Origin: Reclinomonas americana ATCC 50394 | Lineage: Eukaryota > Jakobida > Jakobea > Jakobida | Direction of reading: 5' to 3' | DNA: 26,970 nt | Assembly: GCA_048213135.1 (NCBI GenBank) | Contig: PS015159.1 | Coordinates: 166,093 to 193,062 of the forward strand | In this document: piece after piece, positions 1-9,200 of the stretch | How positions within the stretch are numbered: the first letter of the stretch is position 1 | Layout of the letters: each line of letters opens with the position of its first letter | Position numbers and translations under genes: made by a program | Notes under the pieces: model-generated | What the model saw: the letters and a program-made list of their open reading frames with translations, nothing else | What the model was told of the DNA's origin: nothing | Database searches by the model: none

Positions 1-1635
1 ATGTCTGGCGCCAGCTGTCGATTCTCACAATGTAGTGCAGCTGCTGCCCCGGTCCCCATGGCAGCCCCCGTTGAGCCGGCACCAGTGGCGCCCCTCGCCA
101 CTCCGCGCGTGTTGCCCGCCTCGCAGATCACTGTGACGGAGCACGGTAGTGGTGAGTGAGAGATCTTGCCTGGTGGGTGACTGCCCCCTTGCTCATGTAA
201 GCTCTCCGCACCCCCCTCCTCAGCTCACACAAGCGACTTTGATAGCGCAAGTGAGTTTGTCAGTGGTGTCTTCAGTGTGCTGTCTTGTCACTGTCGCTTA
301 CTGCGTTCGTAACACAGATGCCGAGCTCATGAACATTAGCGAGCGTTGCGTCTTTTGGCAACTGTTATCATTGGTGACGAGTATTCTTAACGCTTGCTTC
401 TTTCGCCAACAACAGGATTCAACCGCATGTACGAGAAGTATGAGGAGGGAGAGATCGACGAGGGTGCTCTGGACGAGTTGCTTGCCGACGGTGCGTCACA
501 CTCTCCCCGGTACTTGCTTGTCGTCTTGGGACCTTGCGACTCATTTTTGTGTGCACAATCATAGTGACTCACTTTGTCGACTACCACGACTTGTCGCACT
601 CTGCGACTCGCGAGAGTTGCGTCATAGTCTTTCACATTCGCCGCATCCTGCAACTGACAGACTTGCATCTTTCACAGTTGTCGAGGACCACCTGCACGAG
701 GATGAGCACATTGCGGAGATGTTTGAGGAGGAGGGNNNNNNNNNNNNNNNNNNNNNNNNNNNNNNNNNNNNNNNNNNNNNNNNNNNNNNNNNNNNNNNNN
801 NNNNNNNNNNNNNNNNNNNNNNNNNNNNNNNNNNNNNNNNNNNNNNNNNNNNNNNNNNNNNNNNNNNNNNNNNNNNNNNNNNNNNNNNNNNNNNNNNNNN
901 NNNNNNNNNNNNNNNNNNNNNNNNNNNNNNNNNNNNNNNNNNNNNNNNNNNNNNNNNNNNNNNNNNNNNNNNNNNNNNNNNNNNNNNNNNNNNNNNNNNN
1001 NNNNNNNNNNNNNNNNNNNNNNNNNNNNNNNNNNNNNNNNNNNNNNNNNNNNNNNNNNNNNNNNNNNNNNNNNNNNNNNNNNNNNNNNNNNNNNNNNNNN
1101 NNNNNNNNNNNNNNNNNNNNNNNNNNNNNNNNNNNNNNNNNNNNNNNNNNNNNNNNNNNNNNNNNNNNNNNNNNNNNNNNNNNNNNNNNNNNNNNNNNNN
1201 NNNNNNNNNNNNNNNNNNNNNNNNNNNNNNNNNNNNNNNNNNNNNNNNNNNNNNNNNNNNNNNNNNNNNNNNNNNNNNNNNNNNNNNNNNNNNNNNNNNN
1301 NNNNNGGCTGTGGAGGAGGTGAACGACGAGGATGCCTCTGCGCTGCTGACGTTTGATGCCAGTGAGTTTGGCGCCAACCACCACATACACCTGCCTGATG
1401 CTGTTGGAACTCACCCCCACGTCTCGTCAGGCAATGATGTTGCCGAGGCTGCTGAGGAGCAAGTTGAAGGTGCGTGATTCGCTGGTGCTTGTGCGCTCCA
1501 CTCGGCAACCAACACTTGTTTTGTTGGTTGTGGCAGAGGTGATGGAGGCTGAGGTGACCAATCTCTCCGAGGCTGCGGCCACCACGACCGCCACCTCGAT
1601 GACCACGATGCCGTTGAAGGTGGAGGAGATGCCTG
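1..1635 (+). CDS. Acidic multi-exon protein of unknown function, partial and gapped
   Basis: Exons with consistent phase can be read at 1-151, 416-490, 678-735 (runs into a gap), 1306-1361, 1431-1469 and 1537-1635. All visible donors (gtgagt, gtgcgt) and acceptors (cag) are canonical and the junctions are phase 1. An ATG sits at base 1, but the true start may lie upstream. The first exon is Ala/Pro-rich. The next two give FNRMYEKYEEGEIDEG and then DHLHEDEHIAEMFEEE, which are strongly acidic and possibly helical. The last visible exon is Thr-rich and ends before another donor, so the gene continues into the 20-N gap. I see no membrane segment or catalytic motif in what is visible, and I do not recognise the family. 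The exon chain is well supported; the function is unknown. Confidence 0.6.
736..1305. other. Assembly gap (570 N)
   Basis: This run of N lies inside the acidic gene. Coding sequence enters it on the left (ending FEEEG) and leaves it on the right (starting AVEEVNDED), so at least one exon or part of one is hidden. Confidence 0.99.
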
Positions 1636-1654
1636 GTGCGTTTTGTGAGATGCT

Positions 1655-1674
1655 NNNNNNNNNNNNNNNNNNNN
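1655..1674. other. Assembly gap (20 N, probably a size placeholder)
   Basis: Exactly 20 N sit between a plus-strand gene that has just opened an intron (donor at 1636) and a minus-strand open frame still running toward the gap. Neither gene reaches a stop, so the real missing sequence must be much longer than 20 bases, or the join is wrong. Confidence 0.9.
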
Positions 1675-1898
1675 TCCTCCACCACTGCCTCCTCCTCCTC
1701 CTCCATCATCACCGACTCGGTGGTCGACGTGGCCACCAGCATCAGATACGCGTCGCTGTCCTTGGTGTGCACCGTCAGCGGGGCCGGCGTCGACATGACA
1801 GCCGCGCTGTCGTTGTGCATCTGCATGAACACCACACTGGTGGTGATCATGCAGGCCACGAGGAACAACACGCCAGCAAGTGCCGAGGAACGATGCAT
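1675..1898 (-). CDS. N-terminus of a small secreted or signal-anchored protein, partial
   Basis: An open frame starts at the ATG whose A is at 1898 and runs without a stop to the gap at 1674, giving about 74 residues. Residues 6-25 (ALAGVLFLVACMITTSVVFM) form a hydrophobic stretch after a short basic N-terminus, as in a signal peptide or type II signal anchor. A Ser/Thr-rich stretch follows, then a MMEEEEEAVVE acidic run just before the gap. Upstream of the ATG is a long purine/pyrimidine-biased tract. It is divergent from the membrane-protein gene starting at 2029. The family is unknown. The hydrophobic start in a sensible position supports a real gene, but the rest is missing. Confidence 0.6.
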
Positions 1899-2028
1899 CT
1901 CTCTTCTTTTTCTTTTTCTTTTCTTCTTTCTCACTCTCCCGCGCGCGCGCAGTGTTTGTTGAATAGAAAAACAACGACGGAAAAAAAGAATTGAACGTTA
2001 CTCTGCTCTCCTCTCGCCACTCGCACAA
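1899..2028. promoter_or_regulatory. Short divergent intergenic region, probable bidirectional promoter
   Basis: About 130 bp separate the start codons of two head-to-head genes. It holds a CT-rich tract (about 1899-1935), a CG alternation (around 1940) and an A-rich stretch (about 1965-1990). I see no clear TATA box. A space this small must carry both 5' UTRs and both promoters. This is inference from layout only. Confidence 0.4.
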
Positions 2029-5000
2029 ATGCAACGGTCGAAACGGTCACCATGGGGTTTCACCAAAGGATACCGCAACCCATCTTCTGAAGCCTTCTGT
2101 TGCGCTGCTTGCACGAGAATGTCATGCGTGCGTGACGACGTGTGGTCCCTCGTGCCCCCAGCAAGAAAAACCCGATTTGGTGGCCTCCTCTCAGTGCTGG
2201 TGGTGGCAGCCTGTATCGCTCTCACAGTTGTCCTCGCTCATCAAGGTCAGAAACCCTCACAGCTCCTTCCCCTTCACTCGCTCGCCTCACATTCCCCCCC
2301 TCTCAGAATGGGGACGCAAGATGATGGTCAGCGAGCTAATCCGCGAAGACAAGGCACCCACAATCAGCATCAGCTTTCAGTGCCCGTCTCCCGTCGATTC
2401 CGATCGCATTCTCGGCTGTTTCATGGAACAGCGCCGTGAGAGTACCTCCTCGTCTCCATGCACACCAGCGCAGAGTTTGGTTTCTCCGCTTCGCATGCCC
2501 AAGTCGAGTCTCTTCCTCCCTCACACGCAGCGACATGCAGTGTCGATCACGGGCGCTGGTGGATGGATGTCACTGGCCGTGTGCCCCACTGGCGGTCCTG
2601 TGCATGTGACCACCGTGCTGCGAGCACCGACAAGCGCGGTGGTTACAGTCGCGCTCCTCAATCGACGGGTTACTCTCGGCGGTGCCGTCTTTGACCTGGA
2701 GATCACCGGTGAGTCTGCATCGTGGTCGACGATTGGTTCGTGAGGCTGAATGACCGCAATGGCACAGGAGTCCCATGGTCCGCATCTAGCAGTGCCACCC
2801 ATCGCAATGTGTTTCTGGCGGGTTGGACCGCCGGCTGGAGTCCCACGGACGGCGTGTCGAGCTCGTGGATCTCACGTTGCGCAAACATAATGTCACTTCT
2901 CCGTGCACGGCAATGACTGACACCGCTGTGCGTACAGTCCTCGGTGACGTTATCATGAACGAGGCGCTGCCGGCGACATTGACATTCAAGTACAACAGCA
3001 ATGTTGCGTGGCATCAGCCGCAGCACTCCCTTCATGTCTCCTTGCCTCACCGTTGTTCACCACATTAGAATAATGGCTCATCGTCGTCGTCGGCGCAAGT
3101 TGTGATCCCGAGTGTGCCAGTGGAGAGCGACGGCGACGCAGTGGCCTCCAGCAGCGTGTACAGGGCATCGACGGGTGGCAACTTGGACTTTAACTTTGGT
3201 GACGCCCCACTTCCTGTATAAGTACATCGTTGGCATAACCATATGCACTGACGCCCCTTCTCCTGCGTGCAGTGCAACGTGCGGATCGCATCAGCGAAAC
3301 CTCGCTGACACTGACCGTGGCACCATTCAGGTGTGCAGGCACTCCTTCCGCAGTTTGTGCTCTCGGTGACTCAGCGAATGACCCATTCTGCTTCACATCA
3401 GTGCAACTGGTGCCGCCAACACATTCCACACCATGAGCACCACCGCGTCGCCGGCGCCATGGATGGTTCACGATAACAATCAGTCGCAAGTCGGTGACCT
3501 CGGTTCGCTCGCCACTGCGAGCACACGCCGCGTGGCGCAGTCCGACCCCGACTACGGCTTCACGTGCCCCACCAACGCTGCATTCGGGCCGTGCGAGGCA
3601 GCCGTGTATCGCACCATTCGGCTGCCGCTTTCGTGGCGTGTGTGGATCAACACGAATTCGTGGCACAGCACACCAGCACTGATCGTCATCTGTGCCATTC
3701 TCGGTGGAGTCGTTTTCCTCGCAGCCGTAGGGTTCCTGCTCAAGCTCCTCTTCTCCAATGCGTGGCGCACGTTCGATGAAGTAGGTGTTGCGCAACCGTT
3801 CACTGCTCGCAGCGGCTGAGCTGACGAAATGAGCATCATCGCAGGATGGGGCGTTGATGCCGAGTGGCGACGAGGAAATGGCACTGGACAGATGTATGCG
3901 TTCGTGTCGCCGCACATGTTACGTCCCGCGCTCACGACTCTCTTCTCAAAATAACTGTCCACTGACACGTGCGGTTGTGCGACAGGCAAGTGCAAGAAGC
4001 ACAAATCGCCACGCGACAAACCGTCATTGCCAACTTTCGGTGCGATGGCTCCCTGCTCTCGAGAAGCATTCCACTACGCGACTCACACGCCGCACATGTC
4101 GTGCACAGGCGACCAAGCAGCCAGTCCGACCTCATTTATGATGCGTTTGGAGCGCTATCTGCGCAGCGGCAGTGACCCAGCACCGGCCGACAGCGCAGGC
4201 GAGGAGGTGCATGTCCACGAGGTTTACATCGAACCTGAAGCGGCGGTGATTGTAGACGAAGTGGAACTTGATGTTGACGAGGTGGAGGCTGTGCCAGAGG
4301 ACAGCACTGGTCATCCGGCCGCTGAACACGACGACAATACGTCAGACCCCACGGAATGTTGCGTGTCAGTGTGCGTGCCCGTCGAACCGAAGAGTTTTAT
4401 TATGGGCTCACTGTCTGCCCATTGTTCACACGTGCAGTTAGTCCGCGTGACCAACCGCTGCCGTCACCGCCGGCACCAGCCACATCGATTCATCCACCGA
4501 CGCCACTTGTTCGTCAGCCGGGTCAGAGAAAGCCGACGGCGAAGCTCACTCGCTGGTCCAATTTCCGCGCCGAGAATCCGTCACGCACGGCACCACCACC
4601 ACTGCCACCCACACCCGACGTCACCGGTGAGAGTGCTGGCGTGCACATCTGACCAAACTCTCTCACTCTCTCCCTCTCACACAAGTGTGCTTTGCAGCAC
4701 AACGACGCATGTCGCAAAAAGTAACGCGCTCAAACAGCTCCAGAGGCCCGATCGCGCAGCAGCGATGGGCGCCCAGTTGCGTTCCTCCCACCTCATGCCG
4801 ACACACTCTGCTCAATCGCGGCCCTTCTCACCACCGTGTGTGTTTGTGTGTGTACAGGATCCACTCCTCGCGCGGTCGACGATCGCAAAGTTCGCGTCGT
4901 GCTCAGTATCGAGGTGGCCGATGGTGTGATGCGAGACATTGAATATCGTGACGGCGATGCCCCACTGGCACTGGCCTGCCAGTTCGTCGACAGGTGAGTA

Positions 5001-5193
5001 ATCCCGAATGCCTCCCCCCCACATCGATATCGAAATTCAACAAAATCTCCCCCCTCTCTCTTCCCCTCTCCTCAGACACAACCTGCAACCTGGCGCCGTG
5101 GACATTATTGCCGCGCGTCTACAAGAACTCGTCGACGCCAGGAGGCGAGACTCGACTCCTAGCGTCTCACGGACCTCATCGCCACCGCAATGA
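2029..5193 (+). CDS. Two-pass membrane protein with a large ectodomain and an acidic, Pro-rich tail (unknown family)
   Basis: Thirteen exons join in phase: 2029-2245, 2307-2708, 2768-2821, 2938-3002, 3069-3198, 3273-3330, 3402-3780, 3845-3893, 3986-4357, 4438-4626, 4698-4775, 4858-4993 and 5076-5193, giving 748 residues. The join 2821/2938 is the least certain; its 116-bp intron is the longest. The N-terminus is basic with a Cys cluster (CCAACTRMSC, residues 24-33), a possible palmitoylation patch. A first helix (about 50-70) precedes a roughly 330-residue Ser/Thr- and beta-rich region with scattered Cys. A second helix follows at about 400-425 (ALIVICAILGGVVFLAAVGF). The tail has a basic Cys/Lys patch (CKCKKHKSPRDK), a run of Glu/Asp/Val, then a Pro-rich segment. 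The last about 80 residues contain VRVVLSIEVADGVMRDIEY and a helix with ALACQFVDRHNL, resembling a small beta-grasp-like tail found in various protist proteins (inference). The likely topology has both ends in the cytosol. The function is unknown. Confidence 0.75.
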
Positions 5194-5533
5194 ACATTTT
5201 CGGACAATTTAGTTCTTAGACGAGATGTTTTGCAAGTTGTTGCGGCTTCCTCTCGTCCTCTGCTCCACCCCCAGTCGTTGCTAGTCTGTGTTGCCCTGCT
5301 GGGTGCTGTCCAGCAGAGTGGCCGTGGAAGCACCGATTCACTTGCACTGGAATTTCGTTCGATTTCTCGAAAATTGGTTTATTTTGCGCACACTGGAAAA
5401 CCGAAGTGCCATAAAACCGTAGGCCGGAGATCGGTTTGCTCACACTAGCCCCTCTACGTCTTCGAGAGAGCGAAAGCAACTCCCCCAACAACAAACAACA
5501 ACACTCTTCCTTTTTACCACAACCCATCCCATC
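5194..5533. promoter_or_regulatory. Intergenic region: 3' flank of the membrane-protein gene and 5' flank of UGDH
   Basis: This 340-bp stretch has no convincing coding frame. It is less GC-rich than the genes on either side, with A/T-rich patches around 5355-5410. The last 60 bases before the ATG at 5534 are C/A-rich (caacaacaaacaacaacact), like a eukaryotic 5' leader. No TATA box or polyadenylation signal stands out. Confidence 0.4.
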
Positions 5534-5767
5534 ATGAAGGTCGTCTGCGTCGGTGCTGGTTATGTCGGTGAGTCTCTCCCTCCCCCCACCTCCCTCTCCC
5601 TCTCCTCCCATCTCTTCCTCACCACCCTTTCCCTTTCTCCTNNNNNNNNNNNNNNNNNNNNNNNNNNNNNNNNNNNCGACGCGGCCGGCTCCTCGGCCGG
5701 CACCCCGCGCACGCCCAAGTCACCGAAGACGCCGACGCTGCGTGCGGCCCCGGCGGGTCACCACTAA
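5534..5767 (+). CDS. UGDH: UDP-glucose 6-dehydrogenase, first and last exons only (middle lost in a gap)
   Basis: The first exon (5534-5567) encodes MKVVCVGAGYVG and ends in phase 1 at a gtgagt donor. This is the characteristic start of UDP-glucose 6-dehydrogenase, with the Rossmann GxGYVG nucleotide-binding loop. The known enzyme oxidises UDP-glucose to UDP-glucuronate with two NAD+. After a pyrimidine-rich intron start comes a 35-N gap (5642-5676), then a frame ending GTPRTPKSPKTPTL...GHH and a TAA stop at 5765-5767. That tail is a plausible variable, Ser/Thr-Pro-rich C-terminus. The family is usually about 450-490 residues, so more than 1.2 kb of coding sequence must be missing. The catalytic Cys and the substrate domain are not visible. 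The N-terminal call is strong; assigning the tail to the same gene is inference. Confidence 0.72.
   Translation: MKVVCVGAGYVGESLPPPTSLSLSSHLFLTTLSLSPXXXXXXXXXXXXDAAGSSAGTPRTPKSPKTPTLRAAPAGHH
5642..5676. other. Assembly gap (35 N) that must hide most of UGDH
   Basis: The gap lies between the first intron and the last exon of the dehydrogenase gene. Its nominal length is far too short for the missing catalytic body, so it is either mis-sized or a collapsed join. Confidence 0.85.
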
Positions 5768-5907
5768 TCACCACCACCACCACCTGCTTGGTTGGTAATT
5801 GTTTAGAGATGTGTGCGCAATTGTTTTGAAAAGAGGAGGAGGTCAACTGGGAGGAATGAAGACAAACGAAATGTCAAGTAACACTTGTGTAGCAAGGGGG
5901 TGCGATT
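5768..5907. other. Short 3'-to-3' intergenic region
   Basis: These 140 bp separate the UGDH stop codon from the stop codon of the convergent giant gene. There is a CCA-repeat tract at the left edge and a moderately A-rich middle (about 5830-5890). Both 3' UTRs must fit here or overlap. No clear AATAAA signal is visible. Confidence 0.5.
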
Positions 5908-6277
5908 TCAATCACGATCACCCGAGTTGGGAACATACGCTGCACGGCCCACACCGAGGTAGCGCACCAGTCCCCACGTAGCGGCCTCCCAAAGAACCAA
6001 TCGCAGAGGTTCGATAATCACGGCGTGACCGACGTCACCGAGGAACGCTCCGAGAAGCTGCGAGGCGCATGTGAGAAAAAATGCATCGATGAACAACAAC
6101 ATGGGCAAGACGCACCACTTGTTGGTCATGATGCGTCGCGGCGAAGGACGCCATGGTGAGCAAGATCTCAAAGGTTACCCAGCCGGCCAGCAACAAGCAC
6201 AGGATGTAGCCGACGTACACCAAGGCGTACGGCAGCTGTCTGGTGCGGATGAGATAGGCGTATCGTTGCCAGCGAGA
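5908..6277 (-). other. Transmembrane helices 4 and 5 and C-terminal tail
   Basis: The exon 6179-6277 (99 bp) gives SRWQRYAYLIRTRQLPYALV and YVGYILCLLLAGW. The last exon 5908-6117 gives CVLPMLLFIDAFFLTCASQL and ends AAYVPNSGDRD with a TGA stop. They join in phase 0 across a 61-bp intron (gtaacc...caacaag), which is needed because the two helices are in different frames. This makes a hairpin with the C-terminus in the cytosol. A frameshift could also explain the frame change, but the intron fits the size of its neighbours. Confidence 0.65.
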
Positions 6278-9200
6278 CTAAGTTGCATGGACAAGCAGAT
6301 GCAAGTTAGTGGCCAATGCACAGGGAAAAAGACGCGCTCATCTGGATACTCACTGACCTTGAAGGCGGGTGGCGGTGGCTGTGAGGCTCGCACTTGTCGC
6401 TTGATCACATTGTTGGAGGTCTCGACGCTCGTGACTCCACGCAGTGGGTTCGGATTGCGGATGGACTTGACGCAGTTGGTGAACACGTTGTTGGTGAAGT
6501 GCACACGTCCGGGCGTGGCTCGAACTCGAGTCTGTGTGCGGGTGTGCGCGCGTAGGGTGAGGATACCGAGCGACATACACGTCGATGTGTACGGCAATTA
6601 CCTCTGCTTCCGTCAGGCGGTACGCCTTGCCAATGTCGGCGCCACTCTCCCGCAGCTGAGTAATGAGGTCATCCGTGGGACACAACTCTGCACCGAAACC
6701 GTAGCCAAGCAGCGTGTCGTGCGAGATGACCAAGTTCTCAAAGAGGATCTCCGACACTGGCAGGTAGCGACGGCGCTCCGACTCCGACATGAATTCCTTC
6801 ATGCGCAAGGACGACGACGAAGGCGACAGCATTTGCATCTCGGATTCGAGTTCGAATTCCGATGGCGGCGAGTCACGCCACGCGTCGGAGGCCGTGGTGT
6901 GCAATCGAAGCGACACATCCAGTGGATTGCGCGTGCTGTACGTCAGCAACGCGCTATCCGTGTGTGCGGCACTGTGGTCCATGTCGGACGGGTGCACGCT
7001 GGCGTCACGGCTGGACGGCTGCCGCTGCGAGGCACTCAGCGCAGCCACGCCAACGCGAACAGCTACACGCTGCTCGCGCGGCAGAGTGTCCGAGTTGTCG
7101 ACTTGCAACACGGCCATGTGCACTTCGTGACCGCAGAACATGAGCACACCGCTCTTGGTGCGCACGTTGGCGGGCACTGTGATCGGCGGGTACACGCCAG
7201 GGCGCAAGTAAATCACACTCGGCAACATCGTCGACGACTCGAGTAGCGACTGGAGCGTCGTGCTGTCGGGCCCGGCAGACTCGGGCGGGTCCACAAACAC
7301 AAAGTCGCTGGAGTCCTTGATGCGTTGCAGCTCGGCCTTTTCCACTCGCGGTGGCCAGAAGATTTCCGACACACGCTGCGCGACCTCTGTGACACAAAAG
7401 AGTGAGCAAACGGAACATGAAGGAGAGCTCTTGCAACAGCGAGAGACCTGGGCTGAGGGCGGCATCCGACGTCCACCACGAATTGAACTCGTCCTCTGTG
7501 CGCCGGCGGCAGCGCCCACTGACGCTACCGCTGAGCCAGCGACGCATGTCAGTTTTCATCCATTCCAAACCGCGAACGCGGATCTTTTCCGACTGTGACA
7601 TTTTCAAGAATGGTAAGCACGCGACATGATACCGTGGCTCAAGCGAGCGTGAGTGACACTCGCCTTGCACGCGCGCACAAACAGCAAGAACGCCGCCAGA
7701 ATGCTTCCGCGATTTTCGGCCTCGAACAACGCCTGCTGCAACAGCACCGTAGTCGTGCTTGAGCACAGACGCATGGGGCGCGTCTCCTGCACAGCGAGAG
7801 AAACTTCAGTGCTGCATGTTGTCAGCTTGCCCCTTCAAGTGAATACAATGGAAAACCTTGGCTGCCGATGACCGGACCGCCTTGGCCTTGCAGTAAAACT
7901 GTATGCGGTAGCCGTCGGGTCCCGGGATGGACGACGTGTTGGACAGGGACGGATCGTCACGGTCAATCAGATACGAGCGGAAGAGTGCCGACGTGGCTTC
8001 CTCGTCTCGTTTCTGCTTCGAGCGCTTTTCCTGCACACAATGAGGTTGGCGACGCATGCTCTCTCTACCACGCGCGGAGACAGATGCGCACGCACCTTGG
8101 AGAGTGAGATGGAGGGAATCTCAAATGTCGCCTGCCAGAACTGCACGCCTGTGTCGGCCACGAAGCGCACCTCGCGGTCACGGGCATCGGGGTCGGTGCG
8201 CGCCGTGTCCGGTGGTGCCAGTGGATCCTCAGCGCTCACAGGGTCGTCGGCTGCACCGCGTTGTGAGAAAAACAAACACAAAAGCCGACAACAGCGCCAT
8301 GGCCACTTACCAATAATGAGTGGCGGCGCGGATGGCAACTTCATCGACGGCACTGACGATTTGCGGAACGACGACGACGATGACTGACTGGAATCACTCA
8401 TGCCCGCCGACGACTCCATCGACATGTCTGTCGCCATGGAGGCCCAGGAGCTGCTGCTGGCCAGCGACGAGCCTTGCTGTTGGACACTGTTGAACGACGA
8501 CATGCGTGAGATGGAGTTGAACGAATCCGAGTGGCCGAGTGCCGTTGGCGCCGTCGGGACGCAGTAAATGGTGGAGACGTGATCGGCGGAGAGGCCGGCA
8601 CCGAGATCGTAGGTGCGATGCAGCTGCTGCGCCCGCTGGAATTCCATGACGGACTCTGAATGGAGGCGGGGGCAAAAATGTAACTGTCAGTACGAGTCAT
8701 CAAGGCTGGCAAGTGTTACGATCCGCACCGTGAATCGCACGACGTTGCTCCTCCTCCGTCTTCTCCGACGGAGGCGGCTTGACGCGAGGCGTGAGCACAA
8801 AGAAGAGGCTGGTCAAGAACACCACCGGCACCACAAACAGGCCGCCTGTACGAAACAAATGCACGCGTGTGAGCGGCATTCGAAGAATCACAGCGCCCTC
8901 TCCACTATGCAGTCACACCAAGAAGCGCGCGCCACAGTGCACGGAAGAGCATCAGTCCAAAGTCCGCAATGTCGGTGCCGCTCAGCAAGAGGGTGTTCAC
9001 CCAGCAGCACATGATGAGACCGAGCCACAGCACCTGTGCACGCAACCAGCGTGTGGATCAGCAAGCACATGAAGAAGACGAGTAGTGCGTGGACCACTCA
9101 ACAGTCAATTTCTGTGGTCGTCTGAACGTCTCGCTGCGTCGGTCCTTCACCGCAGTGACCCACACGTGCTCTGACGACAGCTCCTTCACTCGGTCCCACA

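Noticed and set aside
6118-6178. Frameshift between the last two helices
   Set aside because: A 61-bp intron with a gtaacc donor and an aag acceptor restores the frame and fits the neighbouring intron sizes, so no break is needed.
6071-7246. Long plus-strand open frame (391 codons)
   Set aside because: It lies antisense to well-phased exons of the giant gene and has no recognisable domain; long antisense frames are expected in GC-rich coding DNA.
9034-9105. Possible membrane helix VHALLVFFMCLLIHTLV
   Set aside because: It falls in a 70-bp intron (gttgag ... gcacag) between exons that join in frame; the real helix is in the next exon.
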